Positions 52,501-60,543 are shown, counted from the first letter of the stretch. The stretch: 64,000 bases of DNA from Apricaphanius iberus (GCA_028564705.1 JAPXFQ010002460.1:875501-939500); one strand, 5' to 3'. Numbers and translations: made by a program. Notes: a model not told the origin generated them from the sequence alone.

Positions 52501-54635
52501 ATGAATGTTGGATTGCGGCTGGCGAGGTCATTCTTGATGGCGTTGTTGATCAGACGGATGAGGTCGCTGTTGGAGTTCACCAGCACAGAGATGAACAAGT
52601 AGCCCTAAAGAAACAAGAGTTAAAACCATGTGATGAATGGGAAGCAGGGCAGATACCTGAATGGGTCACAAGCGTCTTTTTTTTTGTTTTGTTTTTTTGC
52701 TGGTTCTGAATATGGTACCTACAGAAATTTGACCCACTAGGGCAGAGATAGCTTCATATTATGGTTTTGCAGTATGTCAACAAGGACGGGCTAAACTTTA
52801 GTTATTTATGAATGAAGCAAAGAATCAAGTTAGCCAAGTAACTCAGGAAACTTTCCTGATACGGGGGAAACAGCAGCCAGTATTGCCACAGATACCAACA
52901 AAAAACAACCTGGTCAATGATTGAGCATTTAAAAAAATTAATTGGATACTTTATTAATTCAAATTCAAAATAATGTTAGACAATTAAATTACAACTAACT
53001 TTGTTAGTTAGATTCAGCAGCTGCTGACAATACACGCGACAATAAGTATCATTTTTAACAGTAATGTCCATGCATCTCCTGACATTTTGAGTTGAGCCTA
53101 AAAACCGTTTTCTAAAAACAAAATTATCATAGGAATCATAGGAATGCTAGAATAGAATTCAACTTTGTCATTGCACATGTCACAAGTACAAGGCAATAAA
53201 ATGCAGCTGGCATCCATCCAGAAATGCTTTAGCATTAACAGATATATTGCAAAATATAGATGTATTATAGGTATGTTACAAATGTACACGGTATGAAGGT
53301 ATGTTATGAATATACTATAAGCATATACAGGCTATAACTGTAGTGACTGTAAAAGCTGCGTACAGCCTATGAACAGGTTATAAAAAGGTTATGCTTATTG
53401 TTATAAATATGAAAAGTCATAACAGATTATAGATATACAATTTTGACTATTAATAAACAGAATTATAATTATTGTATTGTACAGTATGGTTGTCTATACA
53501 GAATTTAAAGTAGTGCAGTGTTTACAGTAAATATATATATAATTTTGATAATCGACTAACCACTAAGTATTTTGCCGATTAGTCGATTAATCGGATCACA
53601 TGTACAATTGATGTTATTGCAGGAGCAAGCAGCTGCTCCAATTGCGTTTTACCTCAAACTGTTATGTAGTATCTAAAATACTGACTTTTAAGATGATAGC
53701 TCACTTAACATTTATCAACTGCATAAGAAATAAAACATTAGTGATACAGCAGTAGGGCTGCACAATTAATCGGATTTTGATCGCGATTTTGGTGTCCACA
53801 ATTAAATGAACCTGATCGTGAATGATATTTATATTCAAAATGCGAGCTTCACTGCGTGCCTCTTCATCATAAACTGCCTCAACCAATAGTCTGCCAACCA
53901 CCAGGGGGCAAACGCATGGCTAAAGCTTCATTAAGCTGACCAAATAAAAACCGCGCACACGCCACTCAGCACTCATAATGGCTGCACTACGCTTGCTACG
54001 TAGAAGGTGAAAAGGAGTATTTGAGCAATGTAGTAGGTCCAAATCTCCATTATGGATCTGAGTAGTAAACAGAAAGTTCCCAAAAGTGTACTACCGCCAC
54101 GGTAAGCAGCCGGTGGATGCTACGCTATCCCACAATGCAGTGGACGCCCCGAAATCATAGAAGAAGAAGCACCTAGCTAAAAATGGCTTCAGACGAACTG
54201 TCAACCATTGACACCGCCGCAGTTTCGGCGGATAAATGTACGTGAAGAGATGTTACTGATCACTGTAATTGTTTTTTGACTGATTAAACATTTAAGTTTT
54301 TAAGTCATACCAGATAAAATAACGGCTAGAGGATGGCGGGACCACAGGCGAACGTAACGTAAACATCTGGGTCAACAGAAGTCATATGGGTCAAAGGACA
54401 TGCAAAATGGTGGAGCAGTACGTCTGATTTCATGCCTGTTACGCAATCGTTTGCTATGCAGTATTTATTACATTAATTACATTAACAGGTGAGTAATAGT
54501 TGTTACGTAGCATATAGTAAATACTAAGGATTTGGATGCAGGGAATGCCAAAAGCCTTTTCTGTATAGGCTGTAATTGTTTCCCATAAATTGCACTTTGA
54601 GATTGCACTCTGCAATAACATTTAGCTTGTACTTT

Positions 54636-54684
<49 letters not shown>

Positions 54685-57600
54685 AGTTTGTTTTTGTTAA
54701 TTTTTTTTTTTTGCATTATTAATCATCTATTCTAATCTAAAGTTTTATTTTCCCCTTAAAAAATGTAAATTTTTAAAAGTTTATAATTGGTGCAATAAAA
54801 ATAGATATTTTACAGGACTGGATGAATGATCGTGATTACAATATTGATTAAAATAACTGGGTAAAAAATAAAAACAATTATTGATCAAAATAATCGTGAT
54901 TATTTTTGGGACATAATCGTGCAGCCCCAGGATACCTAAGAGAGAAGGCAAAAAGCCGACATGTTGGGGGAGAAAAGAGAAACTCGCTCTACTGTTGATG
55001 CTAACGTTAGCAGCTAACAAGCTAACAGAGGCTACTGTCCCTTTGTTTTCAGCCAGAGCGGGCTTCCCTTTAAGAAGCTGGAAAACCCCTGCTGTACTGC
55101 TGTACGCAGCTTCCACTTTGTGAATTTGGCATTACACATTCTTCTCTTTTCATTTAATAAAACTCTCCAGAACTCTATGTTGTCGGCTAACGGCTACTGC
55201 TTCTGATGTCAGCTGCATCTGAGAGCGATCGGCACAACTGCCCATGTGCGTCAGGGGCAGAAAGAGCAGAGAAAGGCAACGCAACCATTTTAAGAGAAAA
55301 AGAAAACATTACAAAAAAAAAACAAACGACAATATCGATTGCTAGATACTTTGTAGACAATTTCACTCGTCGACGTGGCGAATCAACGAATCGTGGCAGC
55401 CCTAAACACATGTTACACAAGCAGACAGTAGAGTACCTACTAAATGTACTGTGCCACTGCATTGTTGTGGTCCATTTCTTCACTCATTGTACATATTTCA
55501 TCGTACATTAAGCCGTCTGCTTCACTGCCACAAGCATTTTTTAACCATTTGTGTGACACTGTTGGCCTACAGAAAGAATGCCAAGAAGGGCAAATGTCGC
55601 CAACTTTCTGTCGCAGAGTCAAACGCACTTTATTCGATATTTCAATTTCCTGAGTGAAATGTAAACTGTTAAACTGGGATAAAGGCTTCCATTCCTGTTA
55701 AGGTATTAGTTTGATTATTGCCAAAAGCTTGATTCAAATATACATATAAACACATTAACTGTTGTCAAAACAGATTAGGAAGAAAACATCTTAGGTTCAT
55801 CGGGGCTTTATGCACTGCTTCACCTCTGAAGATCAAATATGGTGTTCTTCAGTATTATTACTAGGAGGTCTAACAATAAGAGCTAGATATTTTCTAACAA
55901 TTAGAAACTAAGTGCTCTATAGATGTGAGGTTTTGCTGCCTTGTGAAATGCATGGAGTGGGTTCTGGTCAAACAGCACCATTAGAGGATGTGTTTTGTCT
56001 TTGACAGGTCAAGATGGTGAAAACGAGCAAAGGACATACTTACAATTTGCTTTTCGGTGTATTTGTTGGAGCTAAGCAGGTTGACGGCCTCCATGTGTCC
56101 AAAATCGATGTCATGGCCCAGAAGGAAGATGAAGAGCAGCTTGCACACATATTTCTTTTTACTATAGCCATCCAAAGCCTTGTCTCCTACCAAAAGCATA
56201 AGTGGAAACAAAGTTTCCTCAGAAAGGCAAAGATTTTATTTTCAGATTGAGCATCGTCTCCACTCTCCTGCTATGTAGCATCACAATGCATAAGAACATT
56301 ACAATATTCTAAACATCGATGGCTCAGGCCAAAAAAGCTTAATCCATCGTTAAGCCCAACAGTGTCACTTGCTGTAAGGTTTTATACAACAGCATAAATA
56401 AATCAAGAGTGTACTTCACACAGCTGAGGACTGAGTCTTCTGTGTTGTAGCGTTTGTGTGCTGCAGCTGCTCACTTACCTTTGAATTTGGAACGAATGTT
56501 GGCTAGCTCTTTGTTTATCCTCTTCACTTCTGCCTCCTTACTTTTACCTGTACATGGACAAAGAGCTTCAATCAACCAAAAAGTGGCAAAAAAATTTCAT
56601 TCTGCTTAACGTAGGCAGGCACACTCTCCCAATACGTGTGTACGTTCTTTCTGGGTACTCCTGTTTCATCTGTAAATGTTTGGACTGATGGTTTATTTGT
56701 CTCTCTAAATCGCTGTTCTCACTTAATGCATGAGTTGGCGTGTCTTTTTCTCAAAGAGTGAGATAATGACAAATCCTGGAGGGATGCATTGATACCGATA
56801 TCAGAGCCGATACCGTGTTAATGTACTCTTATCGGTATAGGTTAAAGTTAACCGATACTGATGCTGATAATTTGGAAACTCTTGTGCATTTTTGGAGAAG
56901 TTTAAAAAAAACGTCTTTTTTTTTCTTTTACCAAATTTAAAACATTGCATATTCAACAAAGTAACATAGAGGTCCCTCTTGTCATTTTTTCGTGTCATTG
57001 ACTCCCACACAAATTATATTTTTCTAACAAGCCTAAATATCACCAGAAATTTTTTTCTTTAGTCTTCCTGTGTTTCTGCAACCATCGGAGACTAAAATTG
57101 TAGTTTTTACCATTTTCCATCAGATTAAGTGATTTCTCGTTAAATGTTGGGGCATTCTGCGTTAACCGATACAAAGAACTGATACTGATCATGTGGAAAC
57201 TCTGCAATACTTTCACAGAAAACGTATTTTCCACATGAACTCCATTATTTGTAGGGTAGAAATATTGGTACTCCGTATCAGCAAGTACTGATCCAATTAT
57301 AGGCATCGTATTGGTTTGAAAAAAGGTGGAATCGTTGCTTCCCTAATATCCTGACAATAAGGTGTTTTAAAGATCCCTGTCTTCAGGGAACAGATAACTG
57401 AAACCAAAGCTGCAAAATTTGCAGTTAAAATTCTGTAACTTTGGGTTAGGTTTGAGAGATAATTTATAACAACAATATTAAAAGAAATTATAATCAGAGG
57501 TGAGCAGTAACCACTTACATTGCTCACTTTCATTTGAGTAACAAATGTTTATTGTTCGTAGTAGTTTTACTACACCGAATTTTTTTACTCCTACTTCCAC

Positions 57601-59030
57601 TATAAAGTATCGCTACTCCCACTTGAGTAAAATTAGGGATATTCTACAAACTCTGTGTGACTTTACTGAATAAAGTCACACACTTTTTAAACAAAAATGC
57701 TTCAGAGGCAGACCTAGAGTTCCTGTACGTAGCCAAGCTTTGTTATCCTTATGCTATTCCCTATCTGCTGAGCCTGCTGTACCATTCGGAGATCAAGTGA
57801 ATACACAGTAAAAACGATATATTGTCACTGGCAGTATCTTACTTTGTCCTAACGTATATGGTGTATACATTACCTACAATGTAGGCATTAGCTTTAGAAG
57901 TTTTATTTAGTTTCTTCTGCCTGGATTAGTTTATTTTAATATAATTTGTTTGTTTTTATTTATTTATTTATTTAAGTCTTTAAAATACCAGGATGACATG
58001 ATTTTACTGTTTTGTCTGTCTGATTGCAACATTTTATATGTCCGATGTTAGGATCAAACTAGACTTAAGAGTAGGCTACCACTACTTCAATATATATTAA
58101 GTAAAAAGGAGTCGTCTGATGGGCTGCACGGTGGAGCAGTGGTTAGCACTGTTGCCTTGCAGCAAGAAGGGGGGGTCTTTCTGCATGGAGTTTGCATGTT
58201 CTCCCCGTGCATGCGTGGGTTCCCTCCGGGTACTCTGGCTTCCTCCCACATTCCAAAAACACCAATGTCAGGTTAATTGATCACTGTAAATTGTCCTTAG
58301 ATGTGAGTGTGTGCATGGTTGTTTGTCCTGCCCTGTGATGGGTGTACCCTGCCTCTCGCCCGTTGACAGCTTCATGTAAGAAGATAAAACTTCAGGGGAA
58401 AAAAGCAGATTTATATCCCTTAAAGAAAAGTGGTAATCCTCTGAATCTGACCTCACCTTTACCCCATGGTAAATAAAGCATCTTCACCGTTGTGAAACCG
58501 AATTAAAGAACGCCTTGTTTTAATTACAGGAATAACTTTGAGAAACAGCTCAGGATCTGAAGGCTTGAACAATGTAGACATGTTTACTTAACAATTTATT
58601 TTGTTCAGCTACAATATTTAAGCGATGGCTTTCAAAGTTAGGCGCCGTCTGCGTCCAACACTACCGGTAAAGATTCCGACGTGAAACCAATAAGTGTGTA
58701 AAATGTCGGACTTCACACGTCCGATAGGAATCGTCTCCAGGGAGCGGTTTGGTTCACGCCCTGAACGCAACATTAGCCACTTGGAGCTAACGGCTAACAC
58801 TGCTGAGTAACGTCCAAAACAAGCTGAACTGGAAGCAAATATCCAGCCTGCTTGTACAAACACTTCTTCAGATTACGTCGAAACACGACACCGAGCTTCC
58901 ACCTCCGTTCCACCGGCTACTTTACATAAGCTTAACTCCACAAAGGGTTCAAAACAAACTTACAGTTCCTGATGTCTGAAATGAACACAGCCAAACCACG
59001 CATTCCATCCCCTTTAGAGACCGCGGGCAT
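17559..59030 (-). CDS. ap2a2: AP-2 complex subunit alpha-2 (alpha-adaptin C), 22 coding exons
   Basis: The joined exons (listed separately) make 2,772 nt, 923 aa plus stop, every junction in phase; human AP2A2 is 939 aa. AP-2 links cargo, PIP2 and clathrin at the plasma membrane. Seen: start [16 protein letters not shown] with Arg21 of the dileucine-cargo site; KKKY at 55-58 of the PIP2 site; a long alpha-solenoid trunk to about residue 650; a hinge shorter than human (about 655-695) with SLLVDVFSD; then the appendage (ear) with [45 protein letters not shown], the platform segment DFFQRWKQL, and end [28 protein letters not shown]. Alpha-2 rather than alpha-1: [48 protein letters not shown]. 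Introns are filled with transposons but no exon is broken. Confidence 0.96.
17803..17937 (-). CDS. ap2a2: ap2a2 exon 21
   Basis: [20 protein letters not shown] then [20 protein letters not shown]; acceptor CCTTCAG, donor CAG|GTAAAC. Confidence 0.96.
18520..18765. repeat. Fold-back repeat family, short copy C
   Basis: 'gtgtgtacaaaacatt', 'ctcaccagctcc', 'caaattagcggttgcag', 'cacgcccacccat', and 'cagagacccaaatggcaac' occur in the same order as in copies A and B, but the middle is missing. It lies in ap2a2 intron 20. Confidence 0.65.
19065..19134 (-). CDS. ap2a2: ap2a2 exon 20
   Basis: [20 protein letters not shown] then KAK; acceptor TTATCAG|C, donor AAG|GTAAAC. A Tc1 element fills the intron upstream. 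Confidence 0.95.
19259..21162 (+). mobile_element. Tc1/mariner-like transposon, dead, split by a hAT element
   Basis: Long terminal inverted repeats: left CAATGGGGCAAAAAGTATTT, then 'attgtgcaggttgtcccac' and 'tttttatcataggtaca'; right reverse complement CAGTAGGGCAAAATAG, then 'attgtgcaagttgccccac' and 'tttcatcataggtact'. TA flanks the left end. At 20,673-20,954 the transposase C-terminal part reads [20 protein letters not shown], including the catalytic-region SPDLN.IENLW motif. The N-terminal half is lost and a hAT element sits at 19,906-20,551. It lies in ap2a2 intron 19. Confidence 0.88.
19906..20551. mobile_element. Non-autonomous hAT element with 8-bp target duplication
   Basis: Terminal repeats TAGGGCTGCCACGATTA / TAATCGTTTTTGGCAGCCCTA. 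Perfect 8-bp duplication GCTTGATG at 19898-19905 and 20552-20559. Subterminal 'gtcgatttgtc' and 'atttgtcgact' repeats. No transposase. It inserted into the Tc1 element after that element had arrived. Confidence 0.92.
21218..21334 (-). CDS. ap2a2: ap2a2 exon 19
   Basis: [20 protein letters not shown] then [18 protein letters not shown], the ear platform subdomain that binds DPF/W and FxDxF motifs of endocytic partners. Acceptor AGCAG|A, donor GC|GTAAGC. Confidence 0.94.
21425..21557 (-). CDS. ap2a2: ap2a2 exon 18 (tandem NAGNAG acceptor)
   Basis: [20 protein letters not shown] then [20 protein letters not shown]. The acceptor is CAGCAG, so the exon starts at 21557 or 21554, differing by one Ala codon; both keep the frame (the 923-aa total uses 21554). 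Donor AG|GTTAGT. Confidence 0.85.
21629..22582. mobile_element. Non-autonomous element with TTAA duplication and central hairpin
   Basis: TTAA at 21629-21632 and 22579-22582; ends AGGGCCTATCTCATAC and (reverse complement) AGGGCCTATATCATGC. TTAA fits piggyBac or Kolobok. A 20-bp perfect inverted repeat sits at 22363-22382 / 22386-22405. No transposase was recognised. It lies in ap2a2 intron 17. Confidence 0.75.
22363..22405. repeat. Perfect 20-bp inverted repeat with 3-base loop
   Basis: The left arm AGTGGTAACATAGTGACATA and its exact reverse complement are separated by AAA. A near-zero-loop perfect palindrome such as this is likely cruciform-prone. Confidence 0.95.
22779..22998 (+). repeat. 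tRNA-derived SINE
   Basis: The 5' part resembles a tRNA: 'gtggctaaataggtagagtag' (A box) and 'ggtcataggttcaattct' (B box), with an anticodon-like arm between. The body ends in 'gtaaagcgctttaaatag..tatgacta'. Other copies in the window lie at 44,055 and 61,685. Confidence 0.8.
23931..23999 (-). CDS. ap2a2: ap2a2 exon 17
   Basis: [20 protein letters not shown]. The right boundary is inferred: A|GTAATG at 23931/23930 is the only in-phase GT donor I find before an in-frame stop. The intron to exon 16 is 84 bp. Confidence 0.75.
24084..24166 (-). CDS. ap2a2: ap2a2 exon 16 (start of ear domain)
   Basis: [20 protein letters not shown] then SEYRQNLG; acceptor TTTTAG|G, donor CTGG|GTGAGC. Confidence 0.94.
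24960..26055. mobile_element. DNA transposon relic, probably Harbinger-like, carrying a histone stem-loop
   Basis: Inverted ends: left ACACCAAACGCGATAGGAGT, right (reverse complement) AGACCAAACGCGATAGGAGC. The subterminal 'ctgattggttg' recalls the Harbinger relic at 47,721. Minus-strand frames (for example 25,603-25,977) have no family I recognise. Target duplication unclear. It lies in ap2a2 intron 15. Confidence 0.55.
25544..25564 (+). promoter_or_regulatory. Histone-type 3' stem-loop without a histone gene
   Basis: The 16-base stem-loop GGCTCTTTTAAGAGCC is followed at once by ACCCA. It is an exact match to the metazoan replication-dependent histone mRNA 3' end bound by SLBP (6-bp stem, UUUA loop, ACCCA). 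A second 'cttaagagc' follows 7 bases on. No histone C-terminus is encoded upstream in any frame. Confidence 0.7.
26690..27019 (+). mobile_element. LINE (L2/Rex-type) reverse-transcriptase C-terminal fragment
   Basis: [20 protein letters not shown] then [12 protein letters not shown], and later [19 protein letters not shown], the signature end of L2/Rex-type LINE ORF2. This copy is less decayed than the one at 10,690. It lies in ap2a2 intron 15. Confidence 0.78.
27480..28230. mobile_element. Inverted-repeat MITE, about 0.75 kb
   Basis: The left arm 'ggttgcagttccaccagagttcca' is mirrored at the right by 'tggaactagagtggaactgcaacc', and 'gatgaatgggagtctacggagc' is mirrored by 'gctccatagacctccattcat'. 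Inner sequence A/T-rich, no transposase. Class unknown. Confidence 0.65.
28569..29180. mobile_element. MITE with TTA target duplication (Harbinger-like)
   Basis: TTA at 28566-28568 and 29181-29183. Ends GACCTAAATT.CACTACATG and (reverse complement) CACCTAAATTATACTACATG, then 'gctccgctccgcc' on both sides. The 3-bp TTA duplication fits PIF/Harbinger. No coding part. Confidence 0.75.
29478..29617 (-). CDS. ap2a2: ap2a2 exon 15 (hinge)
   Basis: [20 protein letters not shown] then SLLVDVFSD and a Thr/Pro-rich tail. LLVDVFSD is the conserved hinge motif of alpha-2; the flanks are shorter and more diverged than in mammals. Donor CCAG|GTAACA. Confidence 0.88.
30883..31047 (-). CDS. ap2a2: ap2a2 exon 14 (end of trunk, start of hinge)
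   Basis: [20 protein letters not shown] then a Lys-rich KKKKGSSK and a polar hinge ([19 protein letters not shown]). Donor AAG|GTATGT. Confidence 0.95.
31981..32212 (-). CDS. ap2a2: ap2a2 exon 13
   Basis: [20 protein letters not shown] through [12 protein letters not shown]; the end of the trunk. Donor CTG|GTCAGC. Confidence 0.95.
32290..33375. repeat. Unclassified about 1-kb repeat, copy 1
   Basis: It lies in ap2a2 intron 12, ending about 160 bp from exon 12 (33,533-33,630). It shares an ordered series of blocks with 35,310-36,710: 'tagagacatg', 'ttct.ccagaactgtg', 'acacacagtggtctaaa.cctga', 'ggtcaaaggt', 'aaccgcgatt', 'gtaaa..actaca', 'cctggactaa.cacttt'. Confidence 0.65.
33533..33630 (-). 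CDS. ap2a2: ap2a2 exon 12
   Basis: It has no long open frame around it, so it is easily missed. Between acceptor TCTGTAG|GCC and donor AG|GTACTG it encodes [20 protein letters not shown] then [12 protein letters not shown]. Phase and sequence fit exactly between exons 11 and 13. Confidence 0.94.
34507..34555. repeat. (GAAA)n microsatellite
   Basis: About twelve AAAG units in ap2a2 intron 11, nearly perfect. Confidence 0.95.
34781..34963 (-). CDS. ap2a2: ap2a2 exon 11
   Basis: [20 protein letters not shown] through [10 protein letters not shown]. The intron to exon 10 is only 73 bp. Donor GAG|GTCAGA. Confidence 0.96.
35037..35174 (-). CDS. ap2a2: ap2a2 exon 10
   Basis: [20 protein letters not shown] through ADYSIREEI; donor ATT|GTAGGC. 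Confidence 0.95.
35310..36710. repeat. Unclassified about 1-kb repeat, copy 2, with insertion
   Basis: Same orientation and block order as 32,290-33,375. Copy 2 is about 0.5 kb longer between about 35,770 and 36,340, where copy 1 has other sequence; that part may be a separate insertion of unknown type. It lies in ap2a2 intron 9. Confidence 0.6.
36860..37010. repeat. MITE end related to the 56,779 element
   Basis: 'ggtactcacgatcggcaagtact', 'ggcttgaaaaaaactgggatcgttgcatcccta' match the right end of 56,779-57,345. The left end may be near 36,740 ('cgtatcggttagttgac'). Confidence 0.5.
38640..39360 (-). mobile_element. LINE 3' end (minus strand), decayed
   Basis: At the left, 'aaatcaatcaacttaatttataacgcacc' is the reverse complement of the usual fish LINE tail. 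At the right, 'gtgagtctttagcctggttttgaaaac' is the usual entry block. The sequence between is diverged. The copy at 63,775 has the same layout. Confidence 0.6.
39817..40640 (-). mobile_element. Tc1/mariner-like transposon, truncated and decayed
   Basis: The left end 'tacaggcgcatgtcaaaaaa' is a decayed form of a common fish Tc1 terminus. On the minus strand blocks matching that family's transposase appear in order: the [15 protein letters not shown] entry, 'ggagaggcacggaatccatg', and 'agagaaagtgtggagtattg' from the IEN(L/V)W region. Several stops. It lies in ap2a2 intron 9. Confidence 0.7.
41691..42960. mobile_element. Likely hAT-type non-autonomous element (left end clear, right end vague)
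   Basis: The left end TAGGGGTGTAACGGTACATG is a hallmark terminus of a fish hAT family. A weak inverted echo, 'gcacggtttaacagtata', occurs at about 42,912-42,930. Target duplication not found. The interior has GC-rich stretches (42,580-42,760) but no recognised gene. Confidence 0.45.
43711..43879 (-). CDS. ap2a2: ap2a2 exon 9
   Basis: [20 protein letters not shown] through [13 protein letters not shown]; donor AAG|GTGAGC. Confidence 0.96.
44055..44255 (-). repeat. tRNA-derived SINE (minus strand)
   Basis: On the minus strand 'tgtggctcagtggtagagtag' and 'gggtcgtaggttcgagtcc' give good A and B boxes; the body and tail match the 22,779 copy ('gcgctatataagttcagtcc'). It is less decayed than that copy. 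It lies in ap2a2 intron 8. Confidence 0.85.
44256..46449. other. ap2a2 intron 8, rest
   Basis: A/T-rich and repetitive in composition, with a short GAATGAATAAAT run near 45,522-45,545. The reading frame at 45,447-45,833 has low-complexity composition and no domain. Nothing else seen. Confidence 0.5.
46450..46600 (-). CDS. ap2a2: ap2a2 exon 8
   Basis: [20 protein letters not shown] through [12 protein letters not shown]. Acceptor GTTGCAG|AG, donor ACAG|GTTGGT. Confidence 0.95.
46740..46848 (-). CDS. ap2a2: ap2a2 exon 7
   Basis: [20 protein letters not shown] then [16 protein letters not shown]; donor CCTG|GTATGG. Confidence 0.94.
46931..47032 (-). CDS. ap2a2: ap2a2 exon 6
   Basis: [20 protein letters not shown] through [18 protein letters not shown] marks alpha-2 rather than alpha-1. 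Donor AGG|GTGTGT. Confidence 0.94.
47721..48492 (+). mobile_element. PIF/Harbinger element relic with TTA target duplication
   Basis: Ends TGCTGCGTTAACACC and (reverse complement) TGCTGCATTCACACC; TTA at 47718-47720 and 48493-48495. At about 47,955-48,120 the plus strand reads [20 protein letters not shown] then FRLSRA, stop, [10 protein letters not shown], stop: the same HARBI1-like piece as at 1,767-1,949 but with two stops. It lies in ap2a2 intron 5. Confidence 0.85.
48990..49515. repeat. Fold-back repeat family, copy D
   Basis: 'atatccatataatgggagttaatgggg', 'attatctgccacaaagctccttcatttcaccaatgttttgtta' and 'gtctcagaggtgc' match copy A closely. It is interrupted on its right by the element at 49,516-50,771. 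Confidence 0.75.
49516..50771. mobile_element. DNA transposon relic inserted in the fold-back copy
   Basis: Ends GGGCTCTCATTTATAAAG and (reverse complement) GGGTCTCATTTCTAAAAC, with CTG on both sides (49513-49515, 50772-50774). 'acgcaaagttt' subterminal repeats occur at both ends. No transposase recognised in the 1.25 kb; class uncertain. Confidence 0.6.
51199..51328 (-). CDS. ap2a2: ap2a2 exon 5
   Basis: [20 protein letters not shown] through [10 protein letters not shown]; acceptor TCAG|GGAC, donor CTG|GTAAGA. Confidence 0.94.
51329..52410. other. ap2a2 intron 4
   Basis: A/T-rich, with 'gggttagg' phrases near 51,840 and 51,890. No repeat family or gene recognised. Confidence 0.5.
52411..52604 (-). 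CDS. ap2a2: ap2a2 exon 4
   Basis: [20 protein letters not shown] through EIPRILVAG. The trunk helices match the family residue for residue. Donor GG|GTTTGT is weaker than the others. Confidence 0.94.
53753..54929. mobile_element. Non-autonomous hAT-type element nested in the older copy
   Basis: Ends TAGGGCTGCACAATTAATCG and (reverse complement) TGGGGCTGCACGATTATGTC, with 'aatcgtgattatttt' and 'gatcgcgattttgg' subterminal repeats. No clear 8-bp duplication remains. It contains a (TA)n run at about 54,638-54,680. Confidence 0.65.
54638..54680. repeat. (TA)n microsatellite
   Basis: About 21 AT units, perfect, inside the nested hAT-type element. Confidence 0.95.
56044..56186 (-). CDS. ap2a2: ap2a2 exon 3 (PIP2-binding KKKY)
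   Basis: Encodes [19 protein letters not shown] through [12 protein letters not shown]; holds the basic PIP2 contact Lys55-Tyr58. Donor ATT|GTAAGT. Confidence 0.96.
56479..56547 (-). CDS. ap2a2: ap2a2 exon 2
   Basis: Acceptor ACAG|GT; encodes [20 protein letters not shown]; donor AAAG|GTAAGT. Confidence 0.95.
56779..57345. mobile_element. hAT-type MITE (ap2a2 intron 1)
   Basis: Ends GAGGGATGCATTGATACCGATA-like and (reverse complement) TAGGGAAGCAACGATTCC, with 'taccgat' and 'ggtactccgtatc' repeats. Flanks AAATCCTG (56771-56778) and ATATCCTG (57346-57353) match at 7 of 8 bases. Confidence 0.6.
58122..58345 (+). repeat. Common fish short interspersed repeat
   Basis: 'gggctgcacggtggagcagtggttagcactgttgcc', 'tgcatgttctccccgtgcatgcgtgggtt', 'cctcccacattcc': a very widespread teleost repeat with a tRNA-like head. 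Part of the middle is missing after 'agcaagaagg'. It lies in ap2a2 intron 1. Confidence 0.75.
58964..59030 (-). CDS. ap2a2: ap2a2 exon 1 (start codon)
   Basis: The ATG at 59030 has context ATCAAAATGC. It encodes residues 1-22 and the first base of Cys23; donor T|GTAAGT. Confidence 0.95.
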
Positions 59031-59260
59031 TTTGATCACTCCGTCTTATTGTTAACTGTTTCAGCGGGGAAGAAACAGACCTGAGTTGTGAGGAACAACT
59101 TTGTTACAAAGTTGTTTTGCTACAAAATTAGCACCGCAAGCGCTCAAATACAGGAACTAGACTTGACTGCGGCTGCGTCCCATTTAGCGCAGGCTACACC
59201 CTGCACAGCAAGCCTCAGACAAGGCTGCATTCCCTAAAATATATACATTATCTATATATA
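59031..59260 (-). promoter_or_regulatory. ap2a2: 5'UTR and presumed promoter of ap2a2
   Basis: Immediately upstream of Met1. Moderately G/C-rich for this window, with no TATA box that I can see. The transcription start is not visible. Confidence 0.35.
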
Positions 59261-59521
59261 AGAGTCATTCCAGAATTCGAGGACATTTCCTTTCCCTCCC
59301 ACAAAAAATAAACCAATTCATGTACAAAACACATATGTTTATTTTAAAATTATAATTATATTTGCAGAAAAATATGTTTCAAAATATTGTTCAATTTATC
59401 ATATAAATCTCAAGTCCCCCGTGAAATGCAATTTTTCTCTTGTTCCAGCTTCTTGGATGAGAAACATGGACATAAAATTAAACTGTTAAAATAAGTTTTA
59501 AATGAACTTCTTGTGTTTAAA

Positions 59522-59543
59522 TAATAATAATAATTATTATTAT

Positions 59544-59612
<69 letters not shown>

Positions 59613-59619
59613 TAATAAT
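59522..59619. repeat. (AAT)n microsatellite, left half
   Basis: A long run of AAT units upstream of ap2a2, split from its right half (60,544-60,579) by a MITE. It yields a false poly-Tyr frame on the minus strand. Confidence 0.95.
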
Positions 59620-60541
59620 TAGGGATGTCCGATATTGTCGGTCTAAAGTCATTATCGGCCGATATTGGCATAAAAATACAAATGTAATATCGGAAATTAT
59701 CGGTATCGGTTTTTATTTTTTCAATAAGATTAGTTTTTCACACCATACACATATTATATACCAAACTCTTCAGCTACTTCTTTTCTCTCTCATAATGTAA
59801 AAATATGACAGATTTGAGGTTTAGTTTTTGAGATATTATTCGTTTGAGACAACTTTCAATTTAAGATAACTTTAACAAAGGACTGAATTTTGTTTACTGG
59901 GCTCTAATCTGTCACTGTTTCCTCTTTGTGACACTGTTTTAAGTTGCACATTTGGTTACTTGAAAGATGGCTAATTAAGTCAATATTGTTGTTTGATTGT
60001 ATTAAATTATGGCCACTGTAGAGCACACACATGTAGAGCTAAATTAATGCATTGTTTAAGCCCACTTTATTTTTAAGATTGTAATACCCAAAGTAGGTTA
60101 AGTATTGGCCCTGCTTAAATGTTTTCTGTTTTTTTATTTTTTATTCTTGTTTCAGTTGTTTCCACTTTACCTCACTGCTATAAAGGTATAATGTTGGTTA
60201 CATTTTCTAAAATTAGAAATTTCTCCTTAGTGGTGGGCCTTTGTCAGTATTCTCTGTGTGAGAAAATGTTCCAGTTAATTTTGAAGACAAAATAAAAATG
60301 GCACCTTTTTCAATTGCCTAACTAAAATTCTGGTACTTATTACATTTTCTAAATTTTTAAAGCTCAAGTATGCATGATACAAGATATTTCATTGTGGTTG
60401 TCTAAAAGGGTTTAGTAGTTTTTGTTTTTTATGAGGGAGGGTCCCCACATATCGGTATCGGTTTATATCGGTATCGGAAATTATGAGTTAGGCTATATCG
60501 GTATATCGGATATCGGTAGAAAAGCCAATATCGAACATCCC

Positions 60542-60543
<2 letters not shown>
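59620..60543. mobile_element. hAT-type MITE inserted into an AAT microsatellite
   Basis: Ends TAGGGATGTCCGATATTG and (reverse complement) TAGGGATGTTCGATATTG, with repeated 'tatcggtatcgg' and 'ggccgatattgg' near the ends. ATAATAAT lies on both sides but is also the microsatellite unit, so the duplication cannot be proved. No coding part. Confidence 0.85.

Larger units (their letters stand above)
53545..55407. mobile_element. hAT element, older copy of the 19,906 family, 5' end eroded
   Basis: The left part 'ttttgataatcgac..gattagtcgatta..gttattgcaggagcaagcagctgctcc' is the reverse complement of the end of the 19,906 element; the right end 'tcgtggcagcccta' matches its terminus. The terminal bases on the left are lost. 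Another element (53,753-54,929) sits inside. It lies in ap2a2 intron 3. Confidence 0.7.

Noticed and set aside
59410..59652. 80-aa frame with poly-Tyr
   Set aside because: Product of the AAT microsatellite read on the minus strand.
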